A DNA stretch of 64,000 nucleotides from Cryobacterium psychrophilum (GTDB lineage: Bacteria; Actinomycetota; Actinomycetes; Actinomycetales; Microbacteriaceae): contig NZ_SODI01000001.1 in assembly GCF_004365915.1 (NCBI RefSeq), positions 3,038,001 through 3,102,000 on the forward strand, read 5' to 3'. Position numbers and translations under genes: made by a program. The notes under the pieces were generated by a model. That model had not been told where the DNA came from. It worked only from the letters and a program-made list of their open reading frames with translations, and searched no databases. This document shows positions 33,533 through 42,380 of this stretch, one piece after another (position 1 is the first letter of the stretch; every line of letters starts with the position of its first letter).

Positions 33533-34207
33533 CTACAGGTCGAGCACGTCTCCCGGCTCGAGCGGGAAGAACTCACCGTCGCCCTGTTGCGTCGCTGCCT
33601 TGATTCTCGCGTTGGACAGGTCCTTCCCCGCGCGGGAGAGCACCATCTCGTGGGTGGGAAAGCTGCGCCGCGGCCGCACGGCGAGAACGTAGTCGATCAC
33701 CTCGCTGATCTTCAACCAGGGAGCCCCGGCGGGAACGGCGAGTGTCCCCACCTGCACGTCGGTCGGAATCGTGAAGGAATCACCGGCGTAGTAGAGCTCC
33801 TCGTTCACGAGCACGCCCACGTTGTCAACGACCGGGATCGACTCATGAATCACGGCGTGGGTCTGGCCGAAGAAGCGCAGCGTGAACGGGCCCGCGGTCA
33901 CCGTGTCGCCGTCCCGCACCACAGTGATGTGCGGGGGTGGCCCGCGCGGTGCGTCGTCACGAGCGGATGCCGTGGCGACGGCCGCAGCCACGCCGGCGGG
34001 GGCATAGATGGGCACGCCCTCGTTCACTTCGAGAATGCGACGCAGTTGGTCGGGTGTCCAGTGGTCGGGGTGCTCGTGCGTGATCACGACGGCCGCGGCC
34101 CCCGCCGTCTCGGTGAGCGCCGTGGTGAACGATCCGGGGTCGATGTAAAGCTTCTGGCCTCCGACTTCAAGGATGAGTGCGGCATGCTCGAGCTTGGTCA
34201 GTTTCAT
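33533..34207 (-). CDS. metallo-beta-lactamase-fold hydrolase
   Basis: 224 residues. The zinc-binding signature THEHPDHW is at 43-50, with His in GQTHAVIH, Asp in YYAGDSF and His in FPTHEM completing the site, as in UlaG-like L-ascorbate-6-phosphate lactonase relatives. The substrate cannot be told from sequence. Single gene between the ABC operon and tRNA-Glu. Confidence 0.88.
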   Translation of the reverse strand: MKLTKLEHAALILEVGGQKLYIDPGSFTTALTETAGAAAVVITHEHPDHWTPDQLRRILEVNEGVPIYAPAGVAAAVATASARDDAPRGPPPHITVVRDGDTVTAGPFTLRFFGQTHAVIHESIPVVDNVGVLVNEELYYAGDSFTIPTDVQVGTLAVPAGAPWLKISEVIDYVLAVRPRRSFPTHEMVLSRAGKDLSNARIKAATQQGDGEFFPLEPGDVLDL

Positions 34208-34327
34208 GACCCGAGCTAATACCTAATCGGGCCGGTGCGCAACGTGAATCGCTCGCAAGCTCAGCCGAGGGTGCCCTCGGTTTGGTTGCGCACACATCCT
34301 GTGGCATACTCATAAAGTTGCAAAAAC

Positions 34328-34400
34328 GGCCCCATCGTTTAGCGGCCTAGGACATCGCCCTCTCACGGCGGTAACGCGGGTTCGAATCCCGCTGGGGTCA
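34328..34400 (+). tRNA. tRNA-Glu (CTC anticodon)
   Basis: 73 nt. Acceptor GGCCCCA pairs with TGGGGTC, anticodon arm TCGCC-CTCTCAC-GGCGG presents CTC, and the T arm is GCGGG-TTCGAAT-CCCGC. CCA is not encoded. A terminator begins 6 bases later. Confidence 0.95.
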
Positions 34401-34405
34401 CAACT

Positions 34406-34446
34406 GCCCGGCACTCTTCCATGTGAAGAGAGCCGGGCCTTTTTTT
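34406..34446 (+). terminator. tRNA-Glu terminator
   Basis: GCCCGGC-ACTCTTC stem closing with GAAGAG and GCCGGGC, then seven T residues. Confidence 0.92.
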
Positions 34447-34662
34447 CGTTAATCGCCTTGTCCCTGGCGGAGCGGAGCACCGCGCGGCCCTTCGGATGTC
34501 GCGGGTCGGCGATCCCGGGTTTGTCCCCTCCGTTGATCTGTACCCTCAGATGAATCAACAGCAGGAAATCAGGAAAGATTGAGGAGTGCCTCACCGGGAC
34601 TCACATCGCCGCGACAGCGGAACGCTCGGCGCAGGCGTCAGGCACTGTTATGATTTCTGCAG

Positions 34663-34788
34663 CGAAGGGGAGTATGCCTCAGGGCCCACTGGGACCTATA
34701 TCGCGATCGTTAATGCGGGCTCCAGAGCTACAGCCCCGGTCGCGGTGGTGTTGCTTTCCTCAGGAAAACAGCGCGGGAGAGACTTTCG
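34663..34788 (+). ncRNA. candidate yybP-ykoY (Mn2+) riboswitch
   Basis: The two conserved parts of this aptamer are present at the right separation: CGAAGG-GGAGTATGCC at the 5' side and GAGAGA-CTTTCG at the 3' side, with CGAAGG and CTTTCG forming the closing helix. A central CGTTAATG resembles the conserved CGUCAAU. It ends 44 bases before terC, a TerC/Alx-family gene, the classical target of this manganese-sensing class. About 200 bases between the tRNA-Glu terminator and the aptamer show nothing else. Confidence 0.68.
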
Positions 34789-34832
34789 GGTTCACAGCTG
34801 TTCGCAGCACCCCGTCATAGTGAAAGGCCCCC

Positions 34833-35858
34833 GTGGAACTCGCTCTCCCGCTCTGGTTTGAAGTTGGATCGCTCGTCGTGCTCACGCTCATACTCGTGGC
34901 CGACCTGCTCCTGGTGTACAAACGCCCGCACGTCCCCTCCATCAAGGAAGCCACCCTCTGGGTGGCCTTTTATGTGGGACTCGCCCTCGTGTTCGCGTTG
35001 CTCATGCTGATTCTCGGCGACGCGGAGCATGCCGGGCAGTTCCTGGCCGGGTGGCTGACGGAATACAGCCTCAGCATCGACAATCTCTTCGTGTTCGTCA
35101 TCATCATGGCGCGCTTTTCCGTGCCGAGGAAATACCAGCAGGAAGTGCTCATGGTGGGCATCATCATCGCCCTCGTGCTCCGCGGAATCTTCATTCTGCT
35201 CGGTGCGCAGCTCATCGAGAGCTACAGCTGGATCTTCTACATCTTCGGGGCCTTTCTGCTGTACACGGCCATCCGCCAGGCGCTCAACAACGAAGAAGAG
35301 GATGAGGATCAAGAGAACGGCTTCATCCGCTTGCTGCGCCGTAGAATCAGCATCTCGCCGACCTACGACGGGTCCACGATACGCACCATCATCGACGGCA
35401 AGAAGATCTTCACCCCCATGCTCATCGTGTTCCTTGCCATCGGCACGACCGACCTGATCTTCGCGCTCGACTCCATCCCCGCGATCTTCGGCATCACGAC
35501 GAGCCCCTTCATCGTCTTCACCGCGAATGTGTTTGCACTCATGGGACTGCGCCAGCTCTACTTCCTGCTTGGCGGGCTGCTGGAACGTCTGGAGTACCTC
35601 AAGTACGGGATCGCGCTCATCCTGGCCTTCATCGGAGTCAAGCTCGTGCTGCACGCCCTGCACACGAACGAGGTTCCGTTCATCAACGGGGGCAACGGCG
35701 TGGAATGGGCGCCGGAAATCGGCACGTGGACCTCGCTGGGCGTGATCGTCGGCTCGATGGCCGCAGCCACCATTGCGAGCCTCATCAAAGCCCGCTACGA
35801 GGCCCGCACGCGGGGGCACACTCTTTCCGAAGAGATCTCCCAGCAGATCGAGCACTAG
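34833..35858 (+). CDS. TerC/Alx-family membrane protein
   Basis: 341 residues, about nine membrane helices. Conserved acidic helix motifs appear: EYSLSIDNLFVFVIIMARF, LRGIFILLGAQLIESYSWI and TTDLIFALDSIPAIFGIT. TerC/Alx proteins export manganese, some also help metalate secreted enzymes. The GTG at 34833 is preceded by GAAAGG. The likely manganese riboswitch upstream supports a metal-efflux role over tellurite resistance. Confidence 0.92.
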   Translation: MELALPLWFEVGSLVVLTLILVADLLLVYKRPHVPSIKEATLWVAFYVGLALVFALLMLILGDAEHAGQFLAGWLTEYSLSIDNLFVFVIIMARFSVPRKYQQEVLMVGIIIALVLRGIFILLGAQLIESYSWIFYIFGAFLLYTAIRQALNNEEEDEDQENGFIRLLRRRISISPTYDGSTIRTIIDGKKIFTPMLIVFLAIGTTDLIFALDSIPAIFGITTSPFIVFTANVFALMGLRQLYFLLGGLLERLEYLKYGIALILAFIGVKLVLHALHTNEVPFINGGNGVEWAPEIGTWTSLGVIVGSMAAATIASLIKARYEARTRGHTLSEEISQQIEH

Positions 35859-35962
35859 AACGGTCCGTCGGCTTGGTACGGTTATGTCTGCCGTCCACCA
35901 GGACGCACGACGACGACGCCGTATTCGAAGGCGAGAAGGATGCGGGTCAGCTTGGGAGCTTT

Positions 35963-36766
35963 ATGGTGCACGTTCCCGTGACCGGTGTGAGCGAAATCAC
36001 TCTTCTGGGTGGTACCGCGGTATGCCGGTACAGTGCGCGTACCGACGTGGGCCGCGTGCGAAAAATCAACGAGGACAGCGTGATGGCGCAATCCCCGGTC
36101 TTCCTCGTAGCCGACGGAATGGGTGGACACGCGCAGGGCGACGTGGCAAGCCAGACCGTGGTTCGGGTCTTTGACGAGCACATTGAGCGCGATGTGCCGT
36201 CTACCCCGGAGAGAATTCTCGACGCCATCCATTCCTCCAACGACGCGGTGCGCGACCTGAGCGCGGTCGATGACTACGGCGCGTCGGTCTCCGGCACGAC
36301 ACTTGCCGGCGTCGCACTCGTGGACGCGGGCGACGATGTGGGCTATCACTGGATGGCCTTCAACGTGGGGGACTCCCGCATCTATACCTGGGACGGCGAG
36401 GAACTCCTGCAGCTCAGCGTTGATCACTCGGCCGTGCAGGAGATGTTCGACGCCGGACTGATCACCTGGGAGGAAGCGGAGAAGCACCCGGAGCGCAACG
36501 TGATCACCCGTGCCATTGGTGCCGACGAGTTCGTCGACGCCGACGTGTGGCTGCAGCCGGCATCCGGTTACCACACCTTCCTCGTGTGCTCCGACGGCCT
36601 CACCAAAGAACTCGAACCCAGCGACATCGCGCAGATCCTGAAGACGCACCATCCGAGCGAAGAGGATGCGCGCGGCCTTGCTGATGTACTCGTGGATGAA
36701 GCGCTTGAGCGCGGCGGCCGGGACAACGTCAGCGTCGTCGTCATCGAGGCCACCTACGTGGTGTGA
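35963..36766 (+). CDS. PP2C-family Ser/Thr protein phosphatase
   Basis: 267 residues. The metal-binding motifs are complete: VRKINEDS (34-39), VADGMGGHAQGD (49-60), SGTTLAGVALV, GDSRIYTW, CSDGLTKEL and GGRDNVSVVV. It is a soluble PstP/Stp-like phosphatase that opposes Hanks-type kinases; no kinase is adjacent. ATG at 35963 has GGGAGC 5 bases upstream; the longer open frame to 35705 overlaps terC. Confidence 0.93.
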   Translation: MVHVPVTGVSEITLLGGTAVCRYSARTDVGRVRKINEDSVMAQSPVFLVADGMGGHAQGDVASQTVVRVFDEHIERDVPSTPERILDAIHSSNDAVRDLSAVDDYGASVSGTTLAGVALVDAGDDVGYHWMAFNVGDSRIYTWDGEELLQLSVDHSAVQEMFDAGLITWEEAEKHPERNVITRAIGADEFVDADVWLQPASGYHTFLVCSDGLTKELEPSDIAQILKTHHPSEEDARGLADVLVDEALERGGRDNVSVVVIEATYVV

Positions 36767-36827
36767 ACCCGGTCATGGCAGGGCGGTGGGCATGGAGCTA
36801 CCGTTTCCGAGGTGTTACCCTCTAGGA

Positions 36828-36878
36828 ATGCTGCCAGTTCGACTTCTTCTTCTGTGCCGCGGCGAGACCCAACTCTGA
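36828..36878 (+). CDS. leucine leader peptide (leuCD attenuator)
   Basis: A 16-residue frame, MLPVRLLLLCRGETQL, with six Leu codons, four of them consecutive, ends 62 bases before leuC. A TACCCT -10-like box lies 6 bases upstream of the ATG, so the message may be leaderless. An 11-bp stem (36857-36867 with 36885-36895) begins directly after the Leu run. Ribosome stalling at the Leu codons when leucyl-tRNA is scarce would change this fold. There is no clear U-tract, so control could act on translation or by another hairpin. Confidence 0.72.
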   Translation: MLPVRLLLLCRGETQL

Positions 36879-36895
36879 GGCCTCTCTCGTCGCGG
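36857..36895 (+). promoter_or_regulatory. leader RNA hairpin before leuC
   Basis: CCGCGGCGAGA pairs with TCTCGTCGCGG over 11 bp with one G-U wobble and a 17-base loop. It covers the second half of the leader peptide and its stop codon. This is the arrangement of a ribosome-controlled leader. Confidence 0.6.
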
Positions 36896-36940
36896 CGTTC
36901 AGCGTCGGCTGCTATCTATTCGTGAGGAAGACGCACAGAC

Positions 36941-38401
36941 ATGACGACAGACACCACAACACCTACCGCCGCCCCGCGGACCCTGGCCGAAAAGGTCTGG
37001 GACAAGCACCTCGTGGCCAAGGGCGAGGATGGCACGCCCGACCTGATCTACATCGACCTGCACCTGCTGCACGAGGTCACGAGTCCGCAAGCCTTTGATG
37101 GTCTGCGCCTCGCCGGCCGTCCGCTGCGACGCCCGGACCTGACGATTGCCACGGAGGACCACAACACTCCAACGCTCGCCATCGACAAGCCGATCGTCGA
37201 CCTGACGAGCCGCACGCAGATCGAGACGCTGCGCCGCAACTGTGAGGAATACGGGGTTCGCCTGCACTCTCTGGGTGACATCGAACAGGGAATCGTGCAC
37301 GTCGTCGGACCGCAGCTGGGACTGACCCAGCCCGGTATCACCGTGGTCTGCGGCGACTCGCATACCTCCACTCACGGCGCCTTCGGGGCGATGGCCCTCG
37401 GCATCGGTACGAGCGAGGTGGAGCACGTCATGGCCACCCAGACGCTGCCGCTCAACCCCTTCAAGACCATGGCCATCACCGTCAACGGCGCCCTGCGTCC
37501 CGGCGTCACCGCGAAAGACATCATCCTCGCCGTGATCGCGCGCATCGGAACCGGCGGAGGAGCCGGCTACGTTCTCGAATACCGTGGGGAGGCCATCCGC
37601 TCCCTCTCGATGGAAGGCCGGATGACGGTCTGCAACATGTCGATCGAGGCCGGCGCACGAGCCGGAATGGTCGCGCCCGACCAGACCACCTACGACTACC
37701 TCAAGGGCCGCGCGCACGCGCCGCGCGGCGCCGACTGGGACGCTGCGGTGGCGTACTGGGACACGCTCGCGACGGATGACGGTGCTCGCTTCGACGCGGA
37801 GGTCATCGTGGACGCCTCCGAGCTCGAACCCTTCGTGACCTGGGGCACGAACCCCGGCCAGGGAGTGTCGCTGAGCGGCTCCGTGCCTGACCCCGCCACG
37901 ATCGATGACGCCAACGAGCGTTCAGCCGCCGAACGCGCCCTCGAATACATGGACCTCGCCGCCGGAACCGCCATGAAGGACATTCGCGTCGACACGGTGT
38001 TCCTCGGCTCCTGCACGAACAGCCAGGTCGCAGACCTCCGCGCCGCCGCGGACGTGATTCGCGGCCAGCGCATCGCCGAGGGCGTGCGGATGCTCGTGGT
38101 GCCGGGCTCTGCCCGGGTGCGCATCGAGGCCGAAGCCGAGGGCCTCGACAAGATCTTCACCGATTTCGGCGCCGAATGGCGCTTTGCCGGCTGCTCCATG
38201 TGCCTCGGGATGAACCCCGACCAGCTCGCCCCCGGCGAGCGGTGCGCTTCCACGAGCAATCGCAACTTCGAAGGCCGCCAGGGCAAGGGCGGTCGCACGC
38301 ACCTCGTGTCGCCGATCGTGGCCGCAGCCACCGCGATTCGCGGTACGCTCTCCGGCCCCTGGGACCTCGCGCCGCACGCCACTTCGGATGGAGACAAGTA
38401 A
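36941..38401 (+). CDS. leuC: 3-isopropylmalate dehydratase, large subunit
   Basis: 486 residues of the aconitase family; isomerises 2- to 3-isopropylmalate with LeuD. The [4Fe-4S] ligands are Cys358 (LGSCTNSQ), Cys418 and Cys421 (GCSMCLG). [20 protein letters not shown] and [15 protein letters not shown] are standard. leuD starts 2 bases after the stop. Probably controlled by the leucine leader peptide upstream. Confidence 0.97.
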   Translation: MTTDTTTPTAAPRTLAEKVWDKHLVAKGEDGTPDLIYIDLHLLHEVTSPQAFDGLRLAGRPLRRPDLTIATEDHNTPTLAIDKPIVDLTSRTQIETLRRNCEEYGVRLHSLGDIEQGIVHVVGPQLGLTQPGITVVCGDSHTSTHGAFGAMALGIGTSEVEHVMATQTLPLNPFKTMAITVNGALRPGVTAKDIILAVIARIGTGGGAGYVLEYRGEAIRSLSMEGRMTVCNMSIEAGARAGMVAPDQTTYDYLKGRAHAPRGADWDAAVAYWDTLATDDGARFDAEVIVDASELEPFVTWGTNPGQGVSLSGSVPDPATIDDANERSAAERALEYMDLAAGTAMKDIRVDTVFLGSCTNSQVADLRAAADVIRGQRIAEGVRMLVVPGSARVRIEAEAEGLDKIFTDFGAEWRFAGCSMCLGMNPDQLAPGERCASTSNRNFEGRQGKGGRTHLVSPIVAAATAIRGTLSGPWDLAPHATSDGDK

Positions 38402-38403
38402 TC

Positions 38404-39015
38404 ATGCAAAAATTTACGAGCGTCACCGGCATTGCAGTTCCGCTGCGCCGTTCCAACGTCGACACCGATCAGATCATTCCAGCCGTCTACCTCAAGCGGG
38501 TAACGCGCACCGGATTTGAGGATGCCCTGTTCGCCGCCTGGCGTTCGGACCCCGACTTCGTGCTCAACCAGAAGCCGTATGCCGGCGGACGGGTTCTCGT
38601 GGCCGGAGCCGATTTCGGCATCGGATCCTCACGCGAGCACGCCGTCTGGGCGCTGCGTGACTACGGTTTCGACGTTGTCCTGAGCCCTCGGTTCGGCGAC
38701 ATCTTTCGCGGAAATGCCGGTAAGCAGGGTCTTCTCGCCGGCCAGATCACCCAGGAGGACGCCGAAACCCTCTGGAGGGTGATCGAGTCGGATCCCGGAC
38801 TCGAGCTCACGGTGGACCTCGTGTCGAAGACCGCGCGTGTCGGCGATCTCACAGTCTCGTTCGTGATCGACGATTACACTAGATGGCGGCTGCTCGAAGG
38901 TCTCGATGACATCGGGTTGACCCTGCGCGATGAAGCGCGAATTGCAGAATTCGAATCGGGGCGCCAAGCGTGGTTGCCACGCACTCTCCCCGCACTCTCT
39001 CCCCAAGGCAGGTAA
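38404..39015 (+). CDS. leuD: 3-isopropylmalate dehydratase, small subunit
   Basis: 203 residues, the swivelling domain of the aconitase fold: [20 protein letters not shown], then [17 protein letters not shown] and [11 protein letters not shown]. Normal length, follows leuC by 2 bases in the same operon. murA follows its stop by 3 bases, so the leucine operon may read on into cell-wall genes. Confidence 0.97.
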   Translation: MQKFTSVTGIAVPLRRSNVDTDQIIPAVYLKRVTRTGFEDALFAAWRSDPDFVLNQKPYAGGRVLVAGADFGIGSSREHAVWALRDYGFDVVLSPRFGDIFRGNAGKQGLLAGQITQEDAETLWRVIESDPGLELTVDLVSKTARVGDLTVSFVIDDYTRWRLLEGLDDIGLTLRDEARIAEFESGRQAWLPRTLPALSPQGR

Positions 39016-39018
39016 TTC

Positions 39019-40437
39019 TTGAGCACTCTCACCAACGACGCGCAGCCCAAGGGCGTGCTCGACGAGTCAGCGCAGAACCGCGGTAGCGGCCAGAACCACG
39101 GCGCTGCCGTGGGACTGACCGCCGACAAGGTCACCATTCGTGGTGGCATCCCCCTCGTGGGGCGCATCGAAGTCAAGGGTGCCAAGAACCTCGTCACCAA
39201 GGCCATGGTCGCCGCGCTCCTGGGCGAAACACCGAGCCTGCTCAAAGACGTGCCCAACATCAGTGACGTGCGCATCGTGCGCGGCCTGCTCGAGGTGCAC
39301 GGTGTCAAGGTCACCGAGGGCGACCAGCCCGGCGACCTTATCCTTGACCCGGTCGACGTGGAGAGCGCGCATTTCGCCGCCATCGACGCTCACGCCGGCT
39401 CCTCCCGCATCCCGATCCTGTTCTGTGGACCGCTGCTGCACCGCCTCGGCGAGGCGTTCATCCCCGACCTCGGTGGCTGCCACATCGGCGACCGCCCGAT
39501 CGACTTCCACCTCGACGTGCTGCGTACCTTCGGCGCCGTCGTCGAAAAGCAGCCCAACGGCATCCGCATGTCCGCCCCGAACGGGCTCAAGGGTGCCAAG
39601 GTCGAACTGCCCTACCCGAGCGTCGGAGCCACGGAGCAGGTGCTGCTCACCGCGGTTCGTGCCGAGGGCATCACCGAACTCAAGAACGCCGCCATCGAGC
39701 CCGAGATCATGGACCTCATCCACATCTTGCAGAAGATGGGGGCCATCATCACGGTCGACACCGACCGGGTGATCCGCATCGAGGGTGTCGACCATCTCGA
39801 CGGGTTCACGCACCGTGCCCTGTTCGACCGCAACGAGGCCGCCAGCTGGGCCGCCGCGGCTCTGGCCACCGAGGGCGACATCTTCGTCGGCGGCGCCCGC
39901 CAGCCCGAAATGCTCACCTTCCTCAACGTGTTCCGCAAGGTCGGCGGGGCATTCGATATCCACGACGACGGCATCCGCTTCTACCACCCGGGCGGGGACC
40001 TCAAACCCGTCATCATTGAAACGGATGTTCACCCCGGCTTCATGACGGACTGGCAGCAGCCGCTCGTCATCGCCCTCACGAAGGCGCACGGCACGTCGAT
40101 CGTGCACGAAACCGTCTACGAGCAGCGCTTCGGTTTCGTCGACGCGCTCCAGGACATGGGCGCCACGATCCAGATTCACCGCGAGTGCCTCGGCGCGCAC
40201 CCCTGCCGTTTCGGCCAGCGCAACTTCAACCACTCGGCCGTCATCACCGGCCCGACGAAACTCCACGGCGCCGACGTTGTGGTTCCCGACCTGCGCGGCG
40301 GTTTCAGTCACCTGATTGCGGCGCTCAGTGCCGACGGCACCTCGACGGTCAGCAACGTGGGAATCATCAGCCGTGGGTACGAGAATTTCATCGCCAAGCT
40401 GCGGCTTTTGGGGGCGGACTTCGATCTCGAAGGATAA
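39019..40437 (+). CDS. murA: UDP-GlcNAc 1-carboxyvinyltransferase
   Basis: 472 residues, first committed step of peptidoglycan synthesis. The N-terminal VKGAKNLVTKAMVAALLGE provides the Lys-Asn pair; the catalytic loop is GGCHIGDRPIDFH with Cys154, so the protein should be fosfomycin-sensitive. The fold ends in LRGGFSHLIAALSADG. It is about 50 residues longer than E. coli MurA, due to a polar N-terminal extension. The TTG start lies 3 bases after leuD with AGGCAGGTAA upstream. Confidence 0.94.
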   Translation: MSTLTNDAQPKGVLDESAQNRGSGQNHGAAVGLTADKVTIRGGIPLVGRIEVKGAKNLVTKAMVAALLGETPSLLKDVPNISDVRIVRGLLEVHGVKVTEGDQPGDLILDPVDVESAHFAAIDAHAGSSRIPILFCGPLLHRLGEAFIPDLGGCHIGDRPIDFHLDVLRTFGAVVEKQPNGIRMSAPNGLKGAKVELPYPSVGATEQVLLTAVRAEGITELKNAAIEPEIMDLIHILQKMGAIITVDTDRVIRIEGVDHLDGFTHRALFDRNEAASWAAAALATEGDIFVGGARQPEMLTFLNVFRKVGGAFDIHDDGIRFYHPGGDLKPVIIETDVHPGFMTDWQQPLVIALTKAHGTSIVHETVYEQRFGFVDALQDMGATIQIHRECLGAHPCRFGQRNFNHSAVITGPTKLHGADVVVPDLRGGFSHLIAALSADGTSTVSNVGIISRGYENFIAKLRLLGADFDLEG

Positions 40438-40444
40438 TGGGTCT

Positions 40445-41266
40445 GTGTCAGACCAAAATCGAGACCACAATCGAGACCAAAATACAGCCGATAAGGCAGC
40501 AGTAGTTCCCCCGTCACCGAGTTTCTTCCGCTCGGAAAAGAGCCGCCCCTCGGCGTTTTGGATCCTGGCCGGCATCCTGTTGCCCGTCATGAATACGGCC
40601 GCACGCTTCAAGATCGTCGACGGCGAAAAGTTTCCCCGCACCGGAGCCTTCGTTCTCGCGCCGAATCACTACAGCGAAATAGACCCCGTGGTGATGGGGG
40701 TCGTGTCGTGGAAGCTTGGACGCCAGCCTCGGTTCCTGGCGAAGGCATCCGTTTTCAAGATCCCGATCGTGGGACGAATCCTGCGCAGTTCGGGGCAGAT
40801 ACCGGTGCAGCGCGGGGGATCGGTGCGTGGCAGCGAGCCCGTGAAAGCGGCGCAGCGGCTCGTGGAACGCGGCCAGATGGTGGTCGTGTACCCCGAGGGC
40901 ACTCTCACCCGTGACCCGGACCTGTGGCCCATGCGCGGCAAGACCGGCGCAGTGCGTATCGCCCTTGAGCAGGGCATTCCGATCGTGCCGGCTGCTCACT
41001 GGGGCACCCAGCACGTGATGGAGCGGTACTCCAAGAAGATCAGCTTCTTTCCGCGCAAGACGATCTCGGTGAAGATCGGCGACCCGGTCGACCTGAGCGC
41101 CTTCCAGGGCCGCGGCCTCGACACGGCCACGCTCAACGAGGCCACGGCCGTCGTGATGCACGCCATCACCGGCCTGCTCGAAGATCTACGAAACGAGAAG
41201 GCCCCGGCCACGCGCTGGAACCCGGCCGAACACAACCAGAAAGAGACCGGCCGTTTTGAAGCCTAA
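40445..41266 (+). CDS. 1-acyl-glycerol-3-phosphate acyltransferase (PlsC-like)
   Basis: 273 residues. The acyltransferase motif is NHYSEIDP with His75 and Asp80, followed by FLAKASVFKIPIVGRILRSS, QIPVQRG and YPEGTLTRD. It esterifies lysophosphatidate in phospholipid synthesis. The GTG at 40445 lies 7 bases after murA. The N-terminus is Asn/Asp/Gln-rich and one hydrophobic segment (about 35-50) probably attaches it to the membrane. The gpsA start lies 11 bases inside its 3' end. Confidence 0.9.
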   Translation: MSDQNRDHNRDQNTADKAAVVPPSPSFFRSEKSRPSAFWILAGILLPVMNTAARFKIVDGEKFPRTGAFVLAPNHYSEIDPVVMGVVSWKLGRQPRFLAKASVFKIPIVGRILRSSGQIPVQRGGSVRGSEPVKAAQRLVERGQMVVVYPEGTLTRDPDLWPMRGKTGAVRIALEQGIPIVPAAHWGTQHVMERYSKKISFFPRKTISVKIGDPVDLSAFQGRGLDTATLNEATAVVMHAITGLLEDLRNEKAPATRWNPAEHNQKETGRFEA

Positions 41267-42380
41267 GATTTTGCCCGGCACCCGCGTTGCCGTACTCGGA
41301 GCGGGCAGTTGGGGCACCACCTTTGCGAAGATCCTCGCGGACGGTGGAGCTGACGTCGTGCTCTGGGCGCGCAGGCCCGAACTGGCGCGGGAAATCTCCG
41401 AGGCGCGTCGCAACAGCGACTACCTGGCGGGAATCAACCTTCCCGTCGGGCTGCGCGCGACCGCTCGACTCGACCTGGCCCTCGCCGGCGCCGAGTACGT
41501 GTTCGTCTCGGTGCCCAGCCAATCGCTGCGCGAGAACCTGATCCTTGCCGAGCCGTTCCTGGCGCCCGGCGCCGTGATCGTGTCGCTCATGAAGGGTGTT
41601 GAGCGCACGACCGGCATGCGCATGAGCACGGTGATCGAGGAGGTGCTGCCGATCTCCCCGGAGCGCATTGCCGCGATCTCCGGTCCGAACCTGGCTCTCG
41701 AAATTGCCAAGGAGCAGCCGACGGGCGCCGTGGTGTCGTCGATCAGCCTTGAGACCGCGCAGGCCGTGGCCAAGCTCGCCACCAACAAATACTTTCGTTC
41801 CTATGTGAACACCGACGTCATCGGTACCGAGTTCGGCGGGGTGTTGAAAAATCTCATCGCCGTCGCCATCGGAATCGTCGACGGCGTGGGATTCGGGGAG
41901 AACACCAAGGCCTCGATCATCACCAGGGGTCTCGTGGAAATGACCGACTTCGCGGTGGCCTATGGCGCGCATCCGGAAACGCTCTCCGGCCTGGCCGGGC
42001 TCGGTGACCTCATCGCCACCTGCCAGTCGCCCTTGTCGCGCAACAATACGGCCGGGCGGCTTCTGGGACAGGGCTACAGCATTCACGATGTGGTCAAGCA
42101 GATGCAACAAACCACGGAAGGGCTTGCGTCGGTCAAGCCCGTCCTGGAACTCGCCGCCGCCAAGGGGGTCGCCATGCCGATCGTCGAACAGGTTCGCCAG
42201 GTGCTCGATGGCACGCTGAACCCGCGGGATATTGCCCCGCACCTCACCACCGATTCCAGCGAACCGCAGGGCGAAAGGACGAAAGATGGACAAGCTCACG
42301 GTAGTGCTGCTCTTTGGGGGGCGTTCAAGCGAACATTCGATCAGCTGCGCAACGGCGGGCGGGGTCCTGGCAGCGATTGA
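41256..42380 (+). CDS. gpsA: glycerol-3-phosphate dehydrogenase [NAD(P)+]
   Basis: 374 residues. The N-terminal VAVLGAGSWGTTFAKILADGG is the cofactor site; the catalytic Lys is in TEFGGVLKNLIAVAIG, and GLAGLGDLIATC is a family signature. It makes sn-glycerol-3-phosphate for the acyltransferase just upstream. The start is TTG. The C-terminus runs about 35 residues past the family's usual end and overlaps ddl by 95 bases in another frame. Confidence 0.93.
   Translation: MKPKILPGTRVAVLGAGSWGTTFAKILADGGADVVLWARRPELAREISEARRNSDYLAGINLPVGLRATARLDLALAGAEYVFVSVPSQSLRENLILAEPFLAPGAVIVSLMKGVERTTGMRMSTVIEEVLPISPERIAAISGPNLALEIAKEQPTGAVVSSISLETAQAVAKLATNKYFRSYVNTDVIGTEFGGVLKNLIAVAIGIVDGVGFGENTKASIITRGLVEMTDFAVAYGAHPETLSGLAGLGDLIATCQSPLSRNNTAGRLLGQGYSIHDVVKQMQQTTEGLASVKPVLELAAAKGVAMPIVEQVRQVLDGTLNPRDIAPHLTTDSSEPQGERTKDGQAHGSAALWGAFKRTFDQLRNGGRGPGSD

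Noticed and set aside
34310..34594. 94-codon - strand frame
   Set aside because: It runs across tRNA-Glu and its terminator, so it is not a credible coding region.
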